Source of the DNA: Nitratireductor basaltis
GTDB lineage: Bacteria; Pseudomonadota; Alphaproteobacteria; Rhizobiales; Rhizobiaceae
Direction: 5' to 3'
Assembly (NCBI RefSeq): GCF_000733725.1
Contig: NZ_JMQM01000001.1
Location: 992,001 to 1,056,000 of the forward strand
Length of the DNA stretch: 64,000 bases
Positions within the stretch are counted from its first letter, which is position 1. Each line of letters opens with the position of its first letter. This document shows, one piece after another, positions 63,896-64,000 of this stretch. The notes beneath the pieces are model-generated. The model was not told where the DNA came from and ran no database searches. It saw only the letters and a program-made list of their open reading frames with translations. A program made the position numbers and the translations under genes.

Positions 63896-64000
63896 ATGAG
63901 TGACAGCACAATTCTTGCTGCGCGGAATCTGACAAAGGAATTTCGAGGGTTCTTTGCCGTAAGTGACGTTGATCTAAGCGTAATTCGCGGCAGCATCCAT
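63896..64000 (+). CDS. ABC transporter ATP-binding protein, LivG-like (3' partial)
   Basis: Only the first 35 codons are in the window (MSDSTILAARNLTKEFRGFF and AVSDVDLSVIRGSIH). The pattern LTKEFRGFFAVSDVDL is typical of the LivG group of branched-chain amino acid/amide importer ATPases; the Walker A motif would follow just beyond the edge. The ribosome site GGAGGAA lies eight bases before the ATG. The substrate class is inferred from the N-terminus only. Confidence 0.75.
   Translation, partial: MSDSTILAARNLTKEFRGFFAVSDVDLSVIRGSIH

Noticed and set aside
63613-63903. Possible 96-codon gene between mazG and the ABC ATPase gene
   Set aside because: It overlaps the start and ribosome site of the ABC gene, has no ribosome site of its own and no recognisable sequence pattern.

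Overview
The window is a chromosomal, housekeeping-rich segment of an alphaproteobacterium of the order Hyphomicrobiales (Rhizobiales). The best guess is a Phyllobacteriaceae-like lineage (Mesorhizobium/Nitratireductor/Chelativorans type), but the genus is inferred from gene order and protein character only. Supporting traits are the tuf-S10-spc-alpha ribosomal cluster without rpmJ, pyruvate dehydrogenase E1-beta with its own lipoyl domain, an IspD-IspF fusion, the dusB(nifR3)-ntrB-ntrC and ntrY-ntrX-trkA-dat-hfq-hflX blocks, a LexA with a GAAC-N7-GAAC type operator, and an F1-ATPase chaperone of the ATP12 family. DNA is GC-rich and coding density is very high. No tRNA, rRNA, CRISPR, insertion sequence, prophage or other mobile element was seen.

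Layout. 1-15.7 kb: one long + strand translation cluster, from tuf (5' end cut by the window) through rpsJ...rplO, secY, adk, rpsM, rpsK, rpoA and rplQ, closed by a strong terminator. 15.8-20.8 kb: + strand genes for a periplasmic Do-family protease, RarA, a FluC/CrcB fluoride channel, a RluA-family pseudouridine synthase and ATP12. 20.9-25.8 kb: - strand gltX, gltA and a sodium:solute symporter with a small partner. 25.9-28.2 kb: comEC on +. 28.3-34.5 kb: - strand ppiD, trpD, trpC, moaC, moeA and lexA (listed in direction of transcription), with a LexA operator upstream of lexA. 34.6-49.4 kb: + strand tpiA, secG, pyrG, a VOC-family gene, kdsA, eno, ftsB, then the 2-oxoacid dehydrogenase block pdhA-pdhB-pdhC-(SGNH hydrolase)-lpdA-(small membrane protein)-lipA-ratA. 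49.4-51.2 kb: - strand ispDF and pncC/cinA. 51.3-62.7 kb: + strand dusB-ntrB-ntrC, ntrY-ntrX, trkA, a D-amino-acid aminotransferase-like gene, hfq and hflX. mazG lies on - , and the window ends in the first 35 codons of a branched-chain amino acid type ABC ATPase.

How the genes work together. The first third makes ribosomes, the RNA polymerase alpha subunit and the Sec channel. The middle covers lower glycolysis (tpiA, eno), pyruvate oxidation (pdh, lpdA, with lipA making the cofactor), entry to the TCA cycle (gltA), CTP and Kdo synthesis, tryptophan and molybdenum cofactor synthesis. The last part is nitrogen control by two two-component systems, with potassium uptake and post-transcriptional regulation (Hfq).

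I found no convincing undescribed system. The most interesting items are small: a 10-bp-scale repeat/inverted-repeat cluster between rpsM and rpsK, paired LexA-like operators at lexA, inverted repeats between ntrC and ntrY, an NtrX lacking the sigma-54 contact loop motif, and a ComEC lacking a recognisable metal-binding hydrolase motif. Where a start differs from the longest open frame, the reason is given.
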